Assembly (NCBI GenBank): GCA_945956975.1
Contig: CAMFKC010000181.1
Span: 1 to 5,874, forward strand
From: an uncultured Methylocystaceae bacterium
GTDB taxonomy: Bacteria > Pseudomonadota > Alphaproteobacteria > Rhizobiales > Beijerinckiaceae
Length of the DNA stretch: 5,874 nt
Reading direction: 5' to 3'
The notes beneath the pieces are model-generated. The model was not told where the DNA came from. It did not search any database and saw only the letters and a list, made by a program, of their open reading frames with translations. The translations under genes were made by a program, and so were the position numbers. This document shows positions 4,896 through 5,874 of the stretch, piece after piece; the first letter of the stretch is position 1, and every line of letters begins with the position of its first letter.

Positions 4896-5672
4896 TCAGG
4901 TGCGGGTCGGATGCATCTCGACGCGGTGCACGGCCGGATCGGCGAGCACGGGCTTCAATTCGCGTGCAAGCCGCTGCGCCCATTGCTCCTGGCCGCTCGC
5001 GTCGGCGATGAGGTCCTGTCGCAATTCGACCAGGACATGCGGCAGGCCGCGCGACGTCCCCAGTTCCCACATCGTGTCGCCGGCAAGCGCGCCGTCGTAG
5101 GGTTCGTTGTCCCCGACGATCAGATCACGCTCGCCCTGGAGGCCCGCGATCAATGGTTTCGCCAGGCGCGGATCGCAATCCCAGAGCAGCGCGACATGCC
5201 ACGGGCGCGGCGCGCCTTTCCACACCGGCGTGAAGGAATGAACGGAGACGATGCAGGGAACGACGCCGCTCGCCGTCATGCGCTCGATCTCCGCAATGGC
5301 CGCATCGCGATACGGACGCCAGTAATTCTCGCGACGCTTCTCGACTTCGGCCGCATCGATCCGCGCATTGCCGGGTATCATCGCGCCGTCGGAAATTCGC
5401 ATCACCAGCGTCGGATCGTCGCCGCCGCGATTGGGATCGATCAGCAGGCGCGAGAAACAGGACATCACCGCAGGCGCATTCAGCAGTTGCGCTAGCCGCC
5501 GCGTGACGCCCGCCGCGCCGATGTCGTAGGCGATATGGCGCGCGAACGCTTCCGGCGAGAGGCCGAGCGAGCCGTATTCGGCGGGAAGCGCATTGGATGC
5601 GTGATCGCAGACGATGAGGACGCCGGCGTCGGCGGGACCTTCGATTCGTTCGACGGGATTGAAGTGGGGCAT
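4896..5672 (-). CDS. N-formylglutamate amidohydrolase family protein
   Basis: This 258-residue protein belongs to the N-formylglutamate amidohydrolase (FGase, HutG-like) family, which has a metallopeptidase-like fold. The family blocks appear in order: VLIVCDHASNALP (18-30), FARHIAYDIGA (43-53), SCFSRLLIDPNR (71-82), CIVSVHSFTPVWKG (140-153), VGDNEPYDG (186-194) and HVLVELRQDLI (212-222). D23, H24, H145 and E217 are plausible metal or catalytic residues. FGase proper releases formate from N-formylglutamate in histidine degradation, but no hut gene is present and this stand-alone type may act on another N-acyl amino acid. The start at 5672 gives the normal full length; no strong Shine-Dalgarno is visible. 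It follows the LysR-type gene by 39 bp on the same strand, and ends 54 bp before the ArsR -35 element. Confidence 0.9.
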   Translation of the reverse strand: MPHFNPVERIEGPADAGVLIVCDHASNALPAEYGSLGLSPEAFARHIAYDIGAAGVTRRLAQLLNAPAVMSCFSRLLIDPNRGGDDPTLVMRISDGAMIPGNARIDAAEVEKRRENYWRPYRDAAIAEIERMTASGVVPCIVSVHSFTPVWKGAPRPWHVALLWDCDPRLAKPLIAGLQGERDLIVGDNEPYDGALAGDTMWELGTSRGLPHVLVELRQDLIADASGQEQWAQRLARELKPVLADPAVHRVEMHPTRT

Positions 5673-5711
5673 GGATTTTCAACTGCCGCAGGACGGTCGT
5701 GGTTTCAAGCC

Positions 5712-5874
5712 TCAGGCCTCGCGCGCATAATCTTCGAGCCGCGCGGCGATCACGGCCAGGATCGCATCCCGCGCCGGATCGCGCGAGCCCCTGAGCCAGG
5801 CCGCCGCGAGCGGCAGGCGCCCGGCGCCCTCCCCTGCGTCCTTCAGCGGCACGAAACGCACGCCCGGAATCGCC
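5712..5874 (-). CDS. LysR-type transcriptional regulator, C-terminal end (cut by window edge)
   Basis: Only the last 53 residues are visible, reading in from the window edge to a TGA at 5712-5714. The segment AIPGVRFVPLKDAG...LPLAAAWLRGSRDPARDAILAVI has the order typical of the end of a LysR substrate-binding domain: 'PGV.F.PL', then a strand ending in 'AW..G...P....F...', then a final helix. The DNA-binding domain would lie beyond the window. The short gap to the FGase-family gene suggests co-transcription. A divergent relationship, more usual for LysR regulators, is not seen on this side. The family call rests on the short tail only. Confidence 0.65.
   Translation of the reverse strand, partial: AIPGVRFVPLKDAGEGAGRLPLAAAWLRGSRDPARDAILAVIAARLEDYAREA

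Noticed and set aside
4911..5495. 194-residue plus-strand open frame opposite the FGase-family gene
   Set aside because: It has no recognisable motif and the opposite strand carries all conserved FGase blocks.

Overview
The window reads as chromosomal DNA from a GC-rich alphaproteobacterium, most likely of the order Hyphomicrobiales (Rhizobiales). The grounds are a GapR (DUF2312) gene, a family typical of Alphaproteobacteria; a Tat-exported OpgG/OpgD-type glucan protein; and an intergenic palindromic repeat built on the words 'tcatcctgagg' and 'gcgtctcgaaggatgg', which I recall as common in Bradyrhizobium-like genomes. The genus cannot be fixed from the sequence alone. There is no tRNA, rRNA, CRISPR array, insertion sequence or phage gene.

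Layout, left to right. The minus strand carries the 5' part of a periplasmic glucan biosynthesis gene (1-322, cut by the window edge) and gapR (426-668). A 135-bp divergent intergenic region with a heptamer repeat and an 11-bp inverted repeat separates gapR from a plus-strand HAD-family hydrolase gene (804-1430). A REP-like double palindrome (1441-1558) fills the space to a convergent major facilitator transporter gene (1545-2783, minus) and supplies that gene's stop codon. Also on the minus strand follow a MAPEG membrane protein (2911-3297), a soluble glutathione S-transferase (3370-4014), an SRPBCC/AHSA1-like protein (4029-4508) and an ArsR-family regulator (4505-4807). The regulator has a well-formed promoter and a palindromic operator directly in front of its start codon. 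Beyond it lie an N-formylglutamate amidohydrolase-family gene (4896-5672) and the 3' end of a LysR-type regulator (5712-5874, cut by the window edge), both on the minus strand.

The most coherent unit is the minus-strand series ArsR - SRPBCC - GST - MAPEG - MFS (4807 down to 1545). The first two genes overlap by 4 bp and the third follows after 14 bp, with its Shine-Dalgarno site overlapping the preceding stop codon, so these three are almost certainly one operon. MAPEG (72 bp away) and MFS (127 bp away) may be extensions of it. Together they resemble a small glutathione-linked detoxification cassette: a cysteine-free repressor, a hydrophobic-ligand-binding protein, a soluble and a membrane-bound glutathione-transferase-like enzyme, and an efflux-type transporter. 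The substrate is unknown. No clearly unprecedented system is visible. The points most worth a second look are this cassette, its probably leaderless and autoregulated promoter, and the invasion of the MFS 3' end by a REP element.
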